Positions 25,767-34,791 of a DNA stretch of 64,000 nucleotides are shown here, piece by piece; positions within the stretch are counted from its first letter, which is position 1; each line of letters starts with the position of its first letter. Position numbers and translations under genes: made by a program. This DNA is from Chelatococcus caeni (GTDB lineage: Bacteria; Pseudomonadota; Alphaproteobacteria; Rhizobiales; Beijerinckiaceae): contig NZ_JACIEN010000006.1 of NCBI RefSeq assembly GCF_014196925.1, positions 1 to 64,000 of the forward strand, given 5' to 3'. Under the pieces are notes generated by a model, which saw nothing but the letters and a program-made list of their open reading frames with translations, searched no databases and had not been told where the DNA came from.

Positions 25767-26765
25767 TCACCGCTCCGCCGGCCTGACCTTCGCGCCGTCG
25801 GCGAGCGTCTCGGGCACCGGCGAGATGATGCGCTGATCGTCGTCGAGGCCGGACAGGATCTCCACCTCGCGCGGGCCGCGAATGCCGGTCTCGACGGGAT
25901 GGCGGCGCGCCACGCCATCCGCGACGGTGAAGACCGCATTCTCGCGGATCGCCTCGGCGGGCACCAGCAGGGCGTTGTCCGCCACGCGGATGACGATGTT
26001 GATCTCGACCGTCATGCCGATCATCAGCGGCGTGTCGTCCGGCAGGGCGAGGTAGACGCGATAGGTTTTGGCGACCGGGTCGCCCTTGGGCGTGATCCGG
26101 TCGACGCTCGCCTCGAGCTGTCGGCCGGGGAAGGCGTCGGCCTGGAGAAGGACGCGCTGGCCCGCCGCGATGCGCGGGATATCCTCCTCGTTCACGTCCG
26201 CGACGACCTGCAGGGGCTTGGGCTTGCCGACCCAGAACAGCACGGTGCCGGGCTCGGCGATCTCGCCGACCTCGCCGTCCTGCCGCAGCACCACGCCGGA
26301 CATCGGCGCGCGCAGCACGTAATTCTCGAGCCGCGCCTTGTGGCCGGAGATGAGCGCTTCCGCCTGGTTGACCTCGCTGCGCGCCCGGTCGAGCGCCTGC
26401 TGGCTCGCCGCATTGCGCTCGATGAGCACCGACAGGCGCTCGTGTTCCGCTGCGGCCAGACGCTCGCGGGCCCGCAATTCGGCCAGGGTCGCATCGGCCT
26501 GGCGGCTGTCGAGGCGGGCGAGCACGGTGCCTTCCTCCACATCCTGACCCTCGCAGTTGCACAGCTCGACGATGTGCTCGCGGATGAGCGGCGTGACCTT
26601 GGCCCAGGTGCGCGGCTCGACGACGCCGGTCGCATAGACGATCTCGGCAGCGTCTCCCCGCCGCGGGGCCACGAGCTCGACGCTTGTCGGGCGCATGAAG
26701 GACCAGACGCCGGCCCCGCCGGCGGCGACGAGCCCGATGAGGACGAGGATGCGCGAAGTCTTCAC
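25767..26765 (-). CDS. periplasmic adaptor (HlyD/MacA-type membrane fusion protein)
   Basis: A 332-residue protein with an uncleaved N-terminal membrane anchor (ILVLIGLVAAGGAGVWSF, residues 5-22), a split lipoyl domain (EHIVELCNCEGQDVEEGTVLARLDSRQ, and later YVLRAPMSGVVLRQDGEVGE) around a helical hairpin, and beta-barrel domains. This is the adaptor that would link the ABC pair to an outer-membrane channel of the TolC type; no such channel gene is nearby. The start is GTG. Two Cys in CNCEG within the lipoyl region are unusual for an adaptor. It is the first gene of the three-gene operon, divergent from a TetR gene. Confidence 0.85.
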   Translation of the reverse strand: MKTSRILVLIGLVAAGGAGVWSFMRPTSVELVAPRRGDAAEIVYATGVVEPRTWAKVTPLIREHIVELCNCEGQDVEEGTVLARLDSRQADATLAELRARERLAAAEHERLSVLIERNAASQQALDRARSEVNQAEALISGHKARLENYVLRAPMSGVVLRQDGEVGEIAEPGTVLFWVGKPKPLQVVADVNEEDIPRIAAGQRVLLQADAFPGRQLEASVDRITPKGDPVAKTYRVYLALPDDTPLMIGMTVEINIVIRVADNALLVPAEAIRENAVFTVADGVARRHPVETGIRGPREVEILSGLDDDQRIISPVPETLADGAKVRPAER

Positions 26766-26911
26766 GACGTCTCTCCGGAACGCCTCCAGCGCGGGAGGGC
26801 CTGTACCCTAGCCGAGCCTGACCATGACCTGCCGGGGCATGTTCCACATTGCGCTGCGTCAGCCGGCGAAAATGCCGGTTGCGGCAGAGCCGCCGCCGGC
26901 GTTATTCTTCC

Positions 26912-26926
26912 GACCGACGGTCGGTC
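26912..26926. promoter_or_regulatory. TetR operator, first copy (GACCGAC-G-GTCGGTC)
   Basis: Perfect 7-bp inverted arms around one central base, lying between the divergent efflux operon and the TetR gene. The ACCGACNGTCGGT core is a classic binding-site shape for TetR repressors of multidrug efflux genes. Confidence 0.75.
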
Positions 26927-26934
26927 ATATTACA

Positions 26935-26949
26935 GACCGGCGGTCGGTC
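26935..26949. promoter_or_regulatory. TetR operator, second copy (GACCGGC-G-GTCGGTC)
   Basis: A second copy with one base changed in the left arm. Its centre is 23 bp from that of the first copy, close to two helical turns, and 38 bp upstream of the TetR start codon. The pair would let two dimers bind on similar DNA faces and shut off both divergent promoters. Confidence 0.75.
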
Positions 26950-26979
26950 GTCAAGAAGCAAGGCGCGAAGGCAAGAGGC

Positions 26980-27669
26980 ATGCCCCGCATCGTCAAGCAT
27001 CCGCAGGAGCGCCGCAGCGAGCTTCTCGAGGCCGCCCGGGGGCTGTTCTTCGAGCGCGGCTACGAAGCGACGACGATCAACGACATCATCGCGCGGGCCG
27101 GCATCTCCAAAGGCGGCTTCTATCATCACTTCGCGTCGAAGGAGGATGTGCTAGAGGCGCTCGCCGAGGCCATGGCGCGCGAAAGCCTCGCCCAGCTGCA
27201 GGCGATCCTCGACGAGCCGGGGCTCGATGCGCTCGGACGGCTCAACGCCTTCCTCGGTCGCGCCCGCCGCCTCAAGGTGGAGCAGGCGCCGGCCATCCGG
27301 GCCATGTTCTACGTCATCTTCCGGCCCGGCAACCTCGTGCTCTACCACCGGCTGAACGCCGCCGTCGGTGCCGTGACGCTGCCGGCGCTCGCCCGGATCA
27401 TCGCTCAGGGGCGGGAGGAGGGCGTCTTCGACGTGCCGGACGTACAGGCCGTCGCCGAGATCATCCTGGCCCTGGGCACGAGCACGCACGATGCCGTCGC
27501 CCGCGCCGTCAACGCCGCCGACACGCCCGAGGGCGAGGCGGCGGCCGCCGCGCTGGACGAGCGACTGCGCATGCACGGCATCGCCCTCGACCGCATCCTC
27601 GGCCTGCCCGACGGGAGCGTCCGCTTCGTCGAGCCAGGCTTCGCGAAGGCGCTCATGGCGCCCGCATAG
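26980..27669 (+). CDS. TetR family transcriptional regulator of the efflux cassette
   Basis: A 229-residue repressor. The TetR HTH is textbook: LLEAARGLFFERGYEATTINDIIARAG near residue 15, then SKGGFYHHFASKEDVLEAL. The rest is an all-helical ligand domain. The ATG at 26980 lies 31 nt after the second of two palindromic operators, indicating autoregulation. The divergent adaptor-permease-ATPase operon is the expected target. Induction by an exported compound is inferred from similar TetR-efflux pairs. Confidence 0.9.
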   Translation: MPRIVKHPQERRSELLEAARGLFFERGYEATTINDIIARAGISKGGFYHHFASKEDVLEALAEAMARESLAQLQAILDEPGLDALGRLNAFLGRARRLKVEQAPAIRAMFYVIFRPGNLVLYHRLNAAVGAVTLPALARIIAQGREEGVFDVPDVQAVAEIILALGTSTHDAVARAVNAADTPEGEAAAAALDERLRMHGIALDRILGLPDGSVRFVEPGFAKALMAPA

Positions 27670-28209
27670 GCGCTGGACGGGACCGGCAGCGCCTCCTCCA
27701 GGGTCGGGCTCACCTCTTCCTTCTCCTCGTCCATCTCCGCCGGCCGGGCCGCGGTCGCACCGGCGCGGCGTGCGCTGCGATGCGCGTGCGCCGATTGCAA
27801 AGGCAGGCGCGGGGTGAACTTACCGTCGGACGCTTTTCATAATAAGATCTGATGATATCGAAATGAATATAGCATAAGCAGCCATATATTACAGTTATTC
27901 ATAAATAAGAGAAATTTTCATTTCTTATCAATGTATACGCAGGCCGGCCGAATGAGGCTGTGGATATACTGGTAATCGTGCTCCTGTGCGCGGATTGCTT
28001 TGCGCAAGCCGCAAGCTGCCTTGAGTCGCGGGCGTGATGGCGGCTTTGCTAAGGGCCAGCGTTTTTGGGGGGCGCTCCTCGCTACAGAACCTTGCCGCCA
28101 TCGGCATCGCGTCCGGCGCAGATCCGTCGGATCGCGCACGGCCGCTTGGCATCCTGAAAGCTCACCCCCGCCTCGACCCAATCCGTGCTCAGAACGAGTA
28201 GAGGATAAT
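27670..28209. other. 540-base intergenic region with an AT-rich block
   Basis: The part from about 27838 to 27960 is strikingly AT-rich against GC-rich surroundings (for example GAATATAGCATAAGCAG and ATTACAGTTATTCATAAATA). It has no gene that I can support. The later part (27960-28209) is of ordinary composition and probably holds the autotransporter promoter and leader. The AT-rich block could mark foreign origin, silencing by an H-NS-like or MucR-type protein, or both. Confidence 0.6.
27905..27928. promoter_or_regulatory. AT-rich hairpin upstream of the autotransporter
   Basis: ATAAGAGAAAT and ATTTCTTAT can pair around a TTTC loop, with one bulged base. It lies in the AT-rich block, about 280 nt before the autotransporter start. 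It could be a terminator for the upstream TetR gene or a regulatory site. The stem is weak because it is mostly A-T. Confidence 0.3.
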
Positions 28210-31200
28210 ATGAAGCCGGCTAAAAATATAGAACTGGGCAGCTCATTGTTGGCGCTCGTGGTGGCGACGTCGTCCTCGGCCCTGGCGCAGACCAACTCCT
28301 GGACGGGAGGAAGCTCGTTTTACTACACGTGCGGGACCAGCACTTGCGCGGCGGCTGGTGACAACCAATGGGGCAACGCAGCCAACTGGGCTGCCGGCCT
28401 TCCGACGGCGACGCAGGACGTCAACATCGGCCTTTCGACCTATCAAAGCGGCACGAGCTTCCGTCCTGTCCAGCACGATACCGTCCAGATCTCCGCTGCC
28501 ACGAGCGCGGCGGCCGGCAACCTCTTCATCGGCTTTTCCGGCGGCAGAACGAACAGCGGCAGCTTCGGTGCGGGCAACCTCACCAATCTCGGCACGCTGA
28601 CGGTCACCAACACGATGGTCGTCGGCTCGACCGGCGTCGGAAGCTTCAGCAATTCGGGCACCGCCACCGTGGGCGGCAGTCTGATCGTCGGCAGTGCCTT
28701 CCAGGGCTCCGTCAGCAACAGCGGCACGATCGCGGTCAGTGGCAGCACCGTCATCGGCCAGCTCGGCGGGGTCGCGGGCGCCGTCACCCTGACCGGGACG
28801 GGCAGCCTTCTCACCGGCGGCAATCTCACCGTCGGCGAAGCGGGGTCCGGCTCGCTTTTCATCGCATCCGGCAGCTCCGCCGTCACCAACGGCCGGGTGA
28901 CGCTCGGCACGAATTCGTCGGGCGCGGGCCTGATCGTCAATGAGGGCCAGATGACCACCGGCGACCGGCTCATCGTCGGCGAGGCGGGCTACGGCCATAT
29001 CCGGACCATCGGGGCGACGGCGACGACGGCCACGGCGGGAGACATCGCACTCGGAGCCACCGCGACCGGCGTCGGCATCGCGATCACGAGCCAGGGCACC
29101 ATGAGCGGCGGCGGACGCCTCGACGTCGGCGTGCGCGGCGAGGGATACCTGATCGTCGACCAGGGCGGCGAGGTCAACAATGGGGTCGGCGTCATCGCCA
29201 AGGAGCCGGGGGCGCGCGGCTATGCGCTCGTGACCGGCGCCGACAGCCTGTGGGACAATCGCCAGTCCCTCACCCTCGCCTCGGAGAGCAACACCGCCGG
29301 CGTCCTCGTCATCAACGACGGCGGCACGGTGCGCATCGCCGACGGCGAGGGCACGCTGGTCATCGGCGAGAAAGCCGGCTCCACCGGCATCCTCAACATC
29401 GGTGCCATGTCGCCGCAGGGCGTCGACTACGGCTTGCACGCGGATGTGAAGACCTATCTCGGCGGCACCGACACGGATGCGAATGCGCGTGCGCCGGGCA
29501 CGCTCGACGCCGCCTTCGTCCGCTTCGGAGAGGGCGCCGGCACGGTCAATTTCAAGCATACGGGCGACGAGGCCCTCGACTACCGCTTCAAGGCCGGCTT
29601 CGTCGGCCTCGGCACCGTCAACCATTTCGAGGGCTTTACGGTGCTGGACGGGGATTCGTCCGGCTTCACCGGCCCGGCCCACGTCCACGGCGGCACCATG
29701 GTCGTCAACAACGTGCTCGCCGGCAACGTCACGGTGCATTCGGGCGGCACGCTGCGCATCGGCCACGAGGGGCCGAACGACACCGGCGAGACCGGCCACG
29801 TCGTCAACGACATCGTCAATGACGGCGTCGTGCAGTTCAACCGGTCCAACGCCTATACCTACGGCCAGGTCATCAGCGGGACGGGCGCCGTCGAGCAGAT
29901 CGGCACCGGGACGACGATTCTGACCGGCGCCAATACCTATACCGGCCCCACCACCATCTTCCGCGGCACGCTGCAGCTGGGCGACGGCGGCACCACCGGC
30001 TCCATCGACGCCACCTCCGGTGTCGACATCCGCGCCGACGGCACCCTCGCCTTCAACCGCTCCGACGTGAAGGTCTTCGACCGTCAGATCACCGGTACCG
30101 GCACGATCAGGCAGATCGGCTCCGGCGTGACGCGCCTCACCGCCGACAGCTCGGGCTTCACGGGCAGTACTTTCATCGATGCCGGCACGCTCTCCGTCAA
30201 CGGCATCCTCGGCGGCACGGTCGACGTCAACACCGGCGGCACGCTCGAAGGCCTCGGGCAGGTAGGTACCACCGTCGTGCATGCCGGCGGCACCATCGCC
30301 CCGGGCAACGCGACCGATCCGGGCAGGACACCCATCGGCACGCTCACGATCGCCGGCAACTTCACGCAGGAGGCCGGCTCCTTCTACCAGACCGAGGTGC
30401 GCTCGACCGGCGAGAGCGACCTGATCCACGTCACTGGCACGGCGACGATCGATCCGGGCGCCGTCCTCAACGTGACCAAGATCGATCCGGCCCGCTACGA
30501 GCTCGAGCACCGCTACACGGTGCTGACGGCGGACGGGGGCCGCACCGGCACCTACACGCTGACCGGCGATACGTGGGTGTCGACCTTCTACCGGGTGGAG
30601 GACCATTACGACGCCAACAACGTCTATCTCGACGTGGCGCAATATCGTCTGTTCCAGGAGGCCGGGCGCACGGTCAACCAGATCAACGCGGCGACGGCGG
30701 CGCAGGAGCTCAAGTGGCAGCGCGATCCCGCCACCAACTACCCGACCAACGCACTCTTCCGCGCCATCGCCTATCTGCAGACGGACGAGGAGGCGCGCTA
30801 CGCCTTCGACCAGATCTCGGGTGAGATCTACGCCTCGACCAAGGCCGGGCTCCTGGAGGAGAGCCGCTTCATCCGCGAGGCGACGGGCAACCGCCTGCGC
30901 AGCGCCCTCGGCGGCCTCGGCCGCAAGATGCCCACGCACGAGCCGAGCCGCAACATCAAGGACCCGATGCCGCGGCAGGTCCCGCCCAGGATCGAGGACG
31001 GTCTCGTCCTGTGGGGGCAGGGCTTCGGCACATGGAGCAGCACCAACGGCGATGGCAATGCCGCCTCGCTCGATCACAGCACGGGCGGCTTCCTCATCGG
31101 CGCGGATGTGCCGGTCGCGGAGAGGTTCCGCGTCGGCCTCGTCGGCGGCTACAGCAAGTCCCGGTTCAGCGTCGACGAGCGCCATTCGCGGGCATCAAGC

Positions 31201-31821
31201 GACAATTATCACATCGGCCTCTATGGCGGGGCGGAATGGAACCGGCTCGGCCTGCAGCTCGGCGCCAGCTACACCTGGCACGACATCTCGACCACGCGCG
31301 ACGTGCGCTTCCCCGGCTTCTCGGAGAGCCTGGCCTCGAGCTATGACGCCAGCACGCTGCAGGCCTACGGCGATCTCGGCTACGCGATTCGCTGGAACGC
31401 GCTGAAGCTGGAGCCTTTCGGCGGCCTCGCCTATGTCAGGCTCGAGGAGGACGGCTATCGCGAAAAGGTTGGTGTCGCCGCCCTGACCGGCACCGGCCAT
31501 TCCTCGGACAAGCTCTATGGCACCCTGGGCCTGCGCCTCGAGCGCCAGTTCGACCTCGGCGACATGGCGCTGACCGCCCGCGGCATGCTCGGCTGGCGCC
31601 ATGCCTTCGGCAAGTCGACGCTCAGCGCCGTCCATGCCTTTGCCGGCAGCAGCCCCTTCACGGTCTACGGCGTGCCGATCGCGAAGAACGTGGGTGTCGT
31701 GGAGGCGGGCCTCGACGCCGCCTTCACGAAGGACCTGACCGTGGGTGTCGCCTATTCGGGGCAGTTCAGCAAGTCGACCGAGATGCACGGCGTCCACGGC
31801 AATGTGAACTGGAAATTCTGA
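28210..31821 (+). CDS. type V autotransporter with outer-membrane beta-barrel
   Basis: A 1203-residue surface protein. The N-terminus is a Sec signal peptide (MKPAKNIELGSSLLALVVAT, cleavage near ALAQT at residue 26). The passenger (about 30-890) is a glycine/serine/threonine-rich beta-helix with many short repeats such as NLTVGEAGSGS, RLIVGEAGYGH and RLDVGVRGEGY. It ends with autotransporter-associated strands such as GANTYTGPTTIFRGTLQLGDG (about residues 575-595). The C-terminal 280 residues form the translocator barrel (LWGQGFGTWSSTNGDGNAAS onward) and end in the aromatic VNWKF. Two Cys (CGTSTC) lie near residue 42. Likely roles are adhesion or cell-cell contact, by analogy with AidA-like and Brucella autotransporters. 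The start has AGAGG about 7 nt ahead. Confidence 0.9.
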   Translation: MKPAKNIELGSSLLALVVATSSSALAQTNSWTGGSSFYYTCGTSTCAAAGDNQWGNAANWAAGLPTATQDVNIGLSTYQSGTSFRPVQHDTVQISAATSAAAGNLFIGFSGGRTNSGSFGAGNLTNLGTLTVTNTMVVGSTGVGSFSNSGTATVGGSLIVGSAFQGSVSNSGTIAVSGSTVIGQLGGVAGAVTLTGTGSLLTGGNLTVGEAGSGSLFIASGSSAVTNGRVTLGTNSSGAGLIVNEGQMTTGDRLIVGEAGYGHIRTIGATATTATAGDIALGATATGVGIAITSQGTMSGGGRLDVGVRGEGYLIVDQGGEVNNGVGVIAKEPGARGYALVTGADSLWDNRQSLTLASESNTAGVLVINDGGTVRIADGEGTLVIGEKAGSTGILNIGAMSPQGVDYGLHADVKTYLGGTDTDANARAPGTLDAAFVRFGEGAGTVNFKHTGDEALDYRFKAGFVGLGTVNHFEGFTVLDGDSSGFTGPAHVHGGTMVVNNVLAGNVTVHSGGTLRIGHEGPNDTGETGHVVNDIVNDGVVQFNRSNAYTYGQVISGTGAVEQIGTGTTILTGANTYTGPTTIFRGTLQLGDGGTTGSIDATSGVDIRADGTLAFNRSDVKVFDRQITGTGTIRQIGSGVTRLTADSSGFTGSTFIDAGTLSVNGILGGTVDVNTGGTLEGLGQVGTTVVHAGGTIAPGNATDPGRTPIGTLTIAGNFTQEAGSFYQTEVRSTGESDLIHVTGTATIDPGAVLNVTKIDPARYELEHRYTVLTADGGRTGTYTLTGDTWVSTFYRVEDHYDANNVYLDVAQYRLFQEAGRTVNQINAATAAQELKWQRDPATNYPTNALFRAIAYLQTDEEARYAFDQISGEIYASTKAGLLEESRFIREATGNRLRSALGGLGRKMPTHEPSRNIKDPMPRQVPPRIEDGLVLWGQGFGTWSSTNGDGNAASLDHSTGGFLIGADVPVAERFRVGLVGGYSKSRFSVDERHSRASSDNYHIGLYGGAEWNRLGLQLGASYTWHDISTTRDVRFPGFSESLASSYDASTLQAYGDLGYAIRWNALKLEPFGGLAYVRLEEDGYREKVGVAALTGTGHSSDKLYGTLGLRLERQFDLGDMALTARGMLGWRHAFGKSTLSAVHAFAGSSPFTVYGVPIAKNVGVVEAGLDAAFTKDLTVGVAYSGQFSKSTEMHGVHGNVNWKF

Positions 31822-32052
31822 AGGTGGCCTGTCGAGCCGGCTCCGGTTCACGCCGGAGCCGGCCGATTGCCTCCCCGGTGCCGGTCACGCTTCCCGCGGC
31901 CGTCGACGATCAACGCGCGCCTCGCGCTGACGATGCCTCCCCACAATGCCGCCGGCGAGCCATGCAATCGGCGCGCTTGCCTTTCCCGTTGCGCCGGGCG
32001 ATGCACGGATATTGAGCAGGTCGGCACATGTCCTGCCACGGGGAGACGCACC

Positions 32053-32967
32053 ATGTCGGCAACACCGGCACGCGAGGATGACGCGGCCGCCTCCAAGGCG
32101 TCGCCGCCCGGCAACGCCCTCCTGGGCATCAGCCTGATGATGCTCGGCATCTTCATGTTTTCCGTCAACGACGTGCTCGGCAAATGGCTGGTCGCCACCT
32201 TCACGGTGGCGCAGGTGCTGCTGATCCGCAGCTTCGCGGCGCTTCTCGTCCTTGCACCCTTCGTGTGGCGCGAGGGCCTCGGCAATATCCTCACGCTGCC
32301 GAAGCCGGGGCTGCAGCTCGCCCGCGTCGTCTTCGCCACCTTGGAAGTCGTGTTCTTCTACTGGGCGGTCATCGGCCTGCCGCTCGCCGACGTCGTCACC
32401 TATTATCTCGCCGGCCCCATCTACGTGACGGCGCTGTCGGCGCTCTTCCTGCGCGAGAAGGTCGGCTGGCGGCGCTGGACGGCGGTGCTCGTCGGCTTTG
32501 CCGGCGTTCTCATCGCGCTGCGCCCGTCGGCGGCGACGCTCGACGTCTATGCGCTCGTGGCGCTGCTCGGCAGCATCTTCTTCGCGCTCTTGATGATCAC
32601 GACGCGCCACCTGCGCGGCACGAGCGACACGTCCCTCGTCTTCTGGCAGACGCTCGGCGCGCTCGTCTTCGGCATCGCGCTCGCGCCCTTCGGCTGGGTG
32701 CCGCCGGAGGCGGGCGATTTCGCGCTGCTGTCTCTCCTCGGCGTCGTGGCGCTCGCGGCCCACATCAGCGTGACGCGGGCGCTCAAGCACGCCAGCGCTT
32801 CGGTGCTCGCGCCCTACCAGTACATGCTGATCGTCTGGGCGGTCATCCTCGGCTATCTCGTCTTCGGCGACATCCCGGATGCGGCCATGCTCGCGGGCGC
32901 GGCCATCATCATCGCGGCGGGCCTCTTCATCTTCCTGCGCGAGCAGACGCTGCTGCGCCGGCGCTGA
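32053..32967 (+). CDS. DMT superfamily transporter (EamA domains)
   Basis: A 304-residue inner-membrane protein with about ten helices in two EamA repeats, roughly residues 24-155 and 165-295. Typical segments are FMFSVNDVLGKWLVATF, LPLADVVTYYLAGPIYVTAL at the end of the first repeat and SASVLAPYQYMLIVWAVILGY near the end of the second. Many members export amino acids or metabolites; the substrate here is not predictable. The ATG at 32053 follows a GGGAGACGCACC site. The 231 bases after the autotransporter hold nothing else I recognise. Confidence 0.85.
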   Translation: MSATPAREDDAAASKASPPGNALLGISLMMLGIFMFSVNDVLGKWLVATFTVAQVLLIRSFAALLVLAPFVWREGLGNILTLPKPGLQLARVVFATLEVVFFYWAVIGLPLADVVTYYLAGPIYVTALSALFLREKVGWRRWTAVLVGFAGVLIALRPSAATLDVYALVALLGSIFFALLMITTRHLRGTSDTSLVFWQTLGALVFGIALAPFGWVPPEAGDFALLSLLGVVALAAHISVTRALKHASASVLAPYQYMLIVWAVILGYLVFGDIPDAAMLAGAAIIIAAGLFIFLREQTLLRRR

Positions 32968-33044
32968 CCCCGCGGGCTCGACAAAGCCGCCGGGCCTGCT
33001 AATCGGGAAGGGTTCGAAACGACGCTGAACGAGCGAGGCAGGCG

Positions 33045-33854
33045 GTGACGACCGAGGACAACCGGCAGCAGATGCAATCCCCCTCCTACCGCCTGCCGGC
33101 GCTGGACCAGGACTTCCTGCTCGGGGATTCCATGCGCGGCGTGCGCTTCCTGCTCGAATATGCCAAGGCCGAGGAGGCGCTGCGCGACTGGGGCGTGCGC
33201 TCCACCATCGTCGTCTTCGGCACCGCGCGCGCCCGGCCGCTCGACGCTGCGGCCGAGGACGAGGCGATCGGCGACCGCGAGCGCAAGCAGCTCGCCCGCC
33301 GCGCCCGCTGGTACGAGGAGGCGCGCCGCTTCGGCCGCATCGCCTCCGAGCGTGGCGGGGCCATGGAGCACGGCGACGGCCAGCGCGACAACGTCATCGC
33401 CACGGGCGGCGGGCCCGGCATCATGGAGGCGGCGAACCGCGGCGCCTTCGAGGCCGGCGCGCCCTCCATCGGCTTCAACATCACCCTGCAGCACGAGCAG
33501 GAGCCGAACGCCTATTCGACGCCCGAGCTCACCTTCCGCTTCCATTATTTCGCGATGCGCAAGATGCATCTCGCCATGCGCGCCAATGCCCTCGTCGTCT
33601 TCCCCGGCGGTTTCGGCACGCTCGACGAATTGTTCGAGCTGCTCACCCTGCAGCAGACGCAGAAGGCGCCGCGCCTGCCCGTCGTGCTCTACGACGAGAG
33701 CTACTGGCGCTCGATCATCAATTTCAACGCCCTGGCCGAGGAGGGGACGATCTCCCCGCACGATCTCGAGCTGATCGATTTCGCCGAGAGCGCCGAGGAA
33801 ATCTGGGATAAGCTCGTTGCCTCCGGCCTCAGGCTGCCCTCACAATCGCCCTGA
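33045..33854 (+). CDS. LOG-like (TIGR00730-type) Rossmann-fold protein
   Basis: A 269-residue protein of the LOG/lysine-decarboxylase-like nucleotide hydrolase superfamily. The two nucleotide-binding motifs are GGGPGIMEAANRGAFEAG near residue 125 and PGGFGTLDELFELLTL near residue 188. LOG proteins cleave cytokinin ribotides or other nucleoside monophosphates to base plus ribose phosphate. This protein is longer at the N-terminus than plant-type LOG (about 190 residues), as in many bacterial homologues of uncertain substrate. The start is GTG. Confidence 0.82.
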   Translation: MTTEDNRQQMQSPSYRLPALDQDFLLGDSMRGVRFLLEYAKAEEALRDWGVRSTIVVFGTARARPLDAAAEDEAIGDRERKQLARRARWYEEARRFGRIASERGGAMEHGDGQRDNVIATGGGPGIMEAANRGAFEAGAPSIGFNITLQHEQEPNAYSTPELTFRFHYFAMRKMHLAMRANALVVFPGGFGTLDELFELLTLQQTQKAPRLPVVLYDESYWRSIINFNALAEEGTISPHDLELIDFAESAEEIWDKLVASGLRLPSQSP

Positions 33855-33886
33855 TCCGAATCGGCCCGAGCGGCAAGGGCGGCCCC

Positions 33887-34675
33887 ATGAGCGACAGCAT
33901 CACCCCGCGCCAGCAGGACATCCTGGCCATCGCGCGCGTCCAGGGCCGTGTCAATGTCGAGGATCTCGCCGGGCGCTTCGAGGTGACGCCGCAGACCATC
34001 CGCAAGGATCTCAACGAGCTCTGCGACCGGCGGCTGATGACGCGGGTGCACGGCGGCGCCATCGTCGTCTCGGGCGTCGAGAACCTGTCCTACGAGGCCC
34101 GCCGCCTCATCGCCCACACCAGCAAGCGGGCGATCGGCGAGGCGGCGGCGCGGCTGGTGCCCAACAACGCCTCGCTCTTCATCAACATCGGCACGACGAC
34201 GGAGGAGGTGGCGCGCGCGCTCGTCGACCACGAGGGCCTGCTCGTCATCACCAACAACCTCAACGTGGCGACGCTGCTTTACCGCCACCCGGCCATCGAA
34301 GTCATCCTCGCGGGCGGGCCGGTGCGCCGCGCCGACGGGGCCATCATCGGCTCGGCCGCGGTCGAGTTCGTGCGCCAGTTCAAGGTGGACTATGCGGTCA
34401 TCGGCGCCTCGGCCATCGACGAGGACGGTGCGCTGCTCGATTTCGACTACCGGGAGGTGCGAGTGGCGCGCGCCATCATCGAGAATGCGCGCCGCGTCGT
34501 CCTCGTCGCCGATGCGCACAAGCTCGACCGCACGGCGCCGGTCCGCATCGCCGACCTGCGCGAGGTCGATGTCTTCGTGACCGACCGGCTGACCTCCGCC
34601 CCCTTGCGCGAGTTGTGCGCCGAGCACGGCGTGGAGATCGTCGAGGTGGGCGAGACGCAGGTCGAGGAGGCGTAG
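33887..34675 (+). CDS. DeoR/GlpR family transcriptional regulator
   Basis: A 262-residue regulator. The N-terminal DeoR HTH is seen in TPRQQDILAIARVQGRVNVEDLAGRF, then VTPQTIRKDLNELC and RVHGGAIV. The C-terminal sugar-phosphate sensor has the typical NIGTTTEEVARAL and the late VVLVADAHKLDRTAPVRI block. Members respond to phosphorylated sugars or glycerol-3-phosphate. No sugar operon is adjacent here, so the target is unclear. The gene starts 32 nt after the LOG-like gene. Confidence 0.9.
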   Translation: MSDSITPRQQDILAIARVQGRVNVEDLAGRFEVTPQTIRKDLNELCDRRLMTRVHGGAIVVSGVENLSYEARRLIAHTSKRAIGEAAARLVPNNASLFINIGTTTEEVARALVDHEGLLVITNNLNVATLLYRHPAIEVILAGGPVRRADGAIIGSAAVEFVRQFKVDYAVIGASAIDEDGALLDFDYREVRVARAIIENARRVVLVADAHKLDRTAPVRIADLREVDVFVTDRLTSAPLRELCAEHGVEIVEVGETQVEEA

Positions 34676-34791
34676 CCGCGCGCGCTGCGCTAGGATAGCC
34701 GCTCCCGGCCGGGCGCCATGTGCGCCCCGGCACGGACGGTGCGCGCCGCGAGCGCGCCTCATGGGCCGTTGCACGCTGAAAGGAGCGGACG

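Noticed and set aside
27670-28209. Insertion-sequence remnant in the AT-rich region
   Set aside because: No transposase-like frame and no terminal inverted repeat or target duplication could be found.
28243-31185. A 980-codon open frame on the minus strand inside the autotransporter gene
   Set aside because: It mirrors the autotransporter in a GC-rich codon-biased region. Its translation has low-complexity Ala/Arg/Asp composition and no family resemblance, while the plus-strand frame has a signal peptide, repeats and a barrel.
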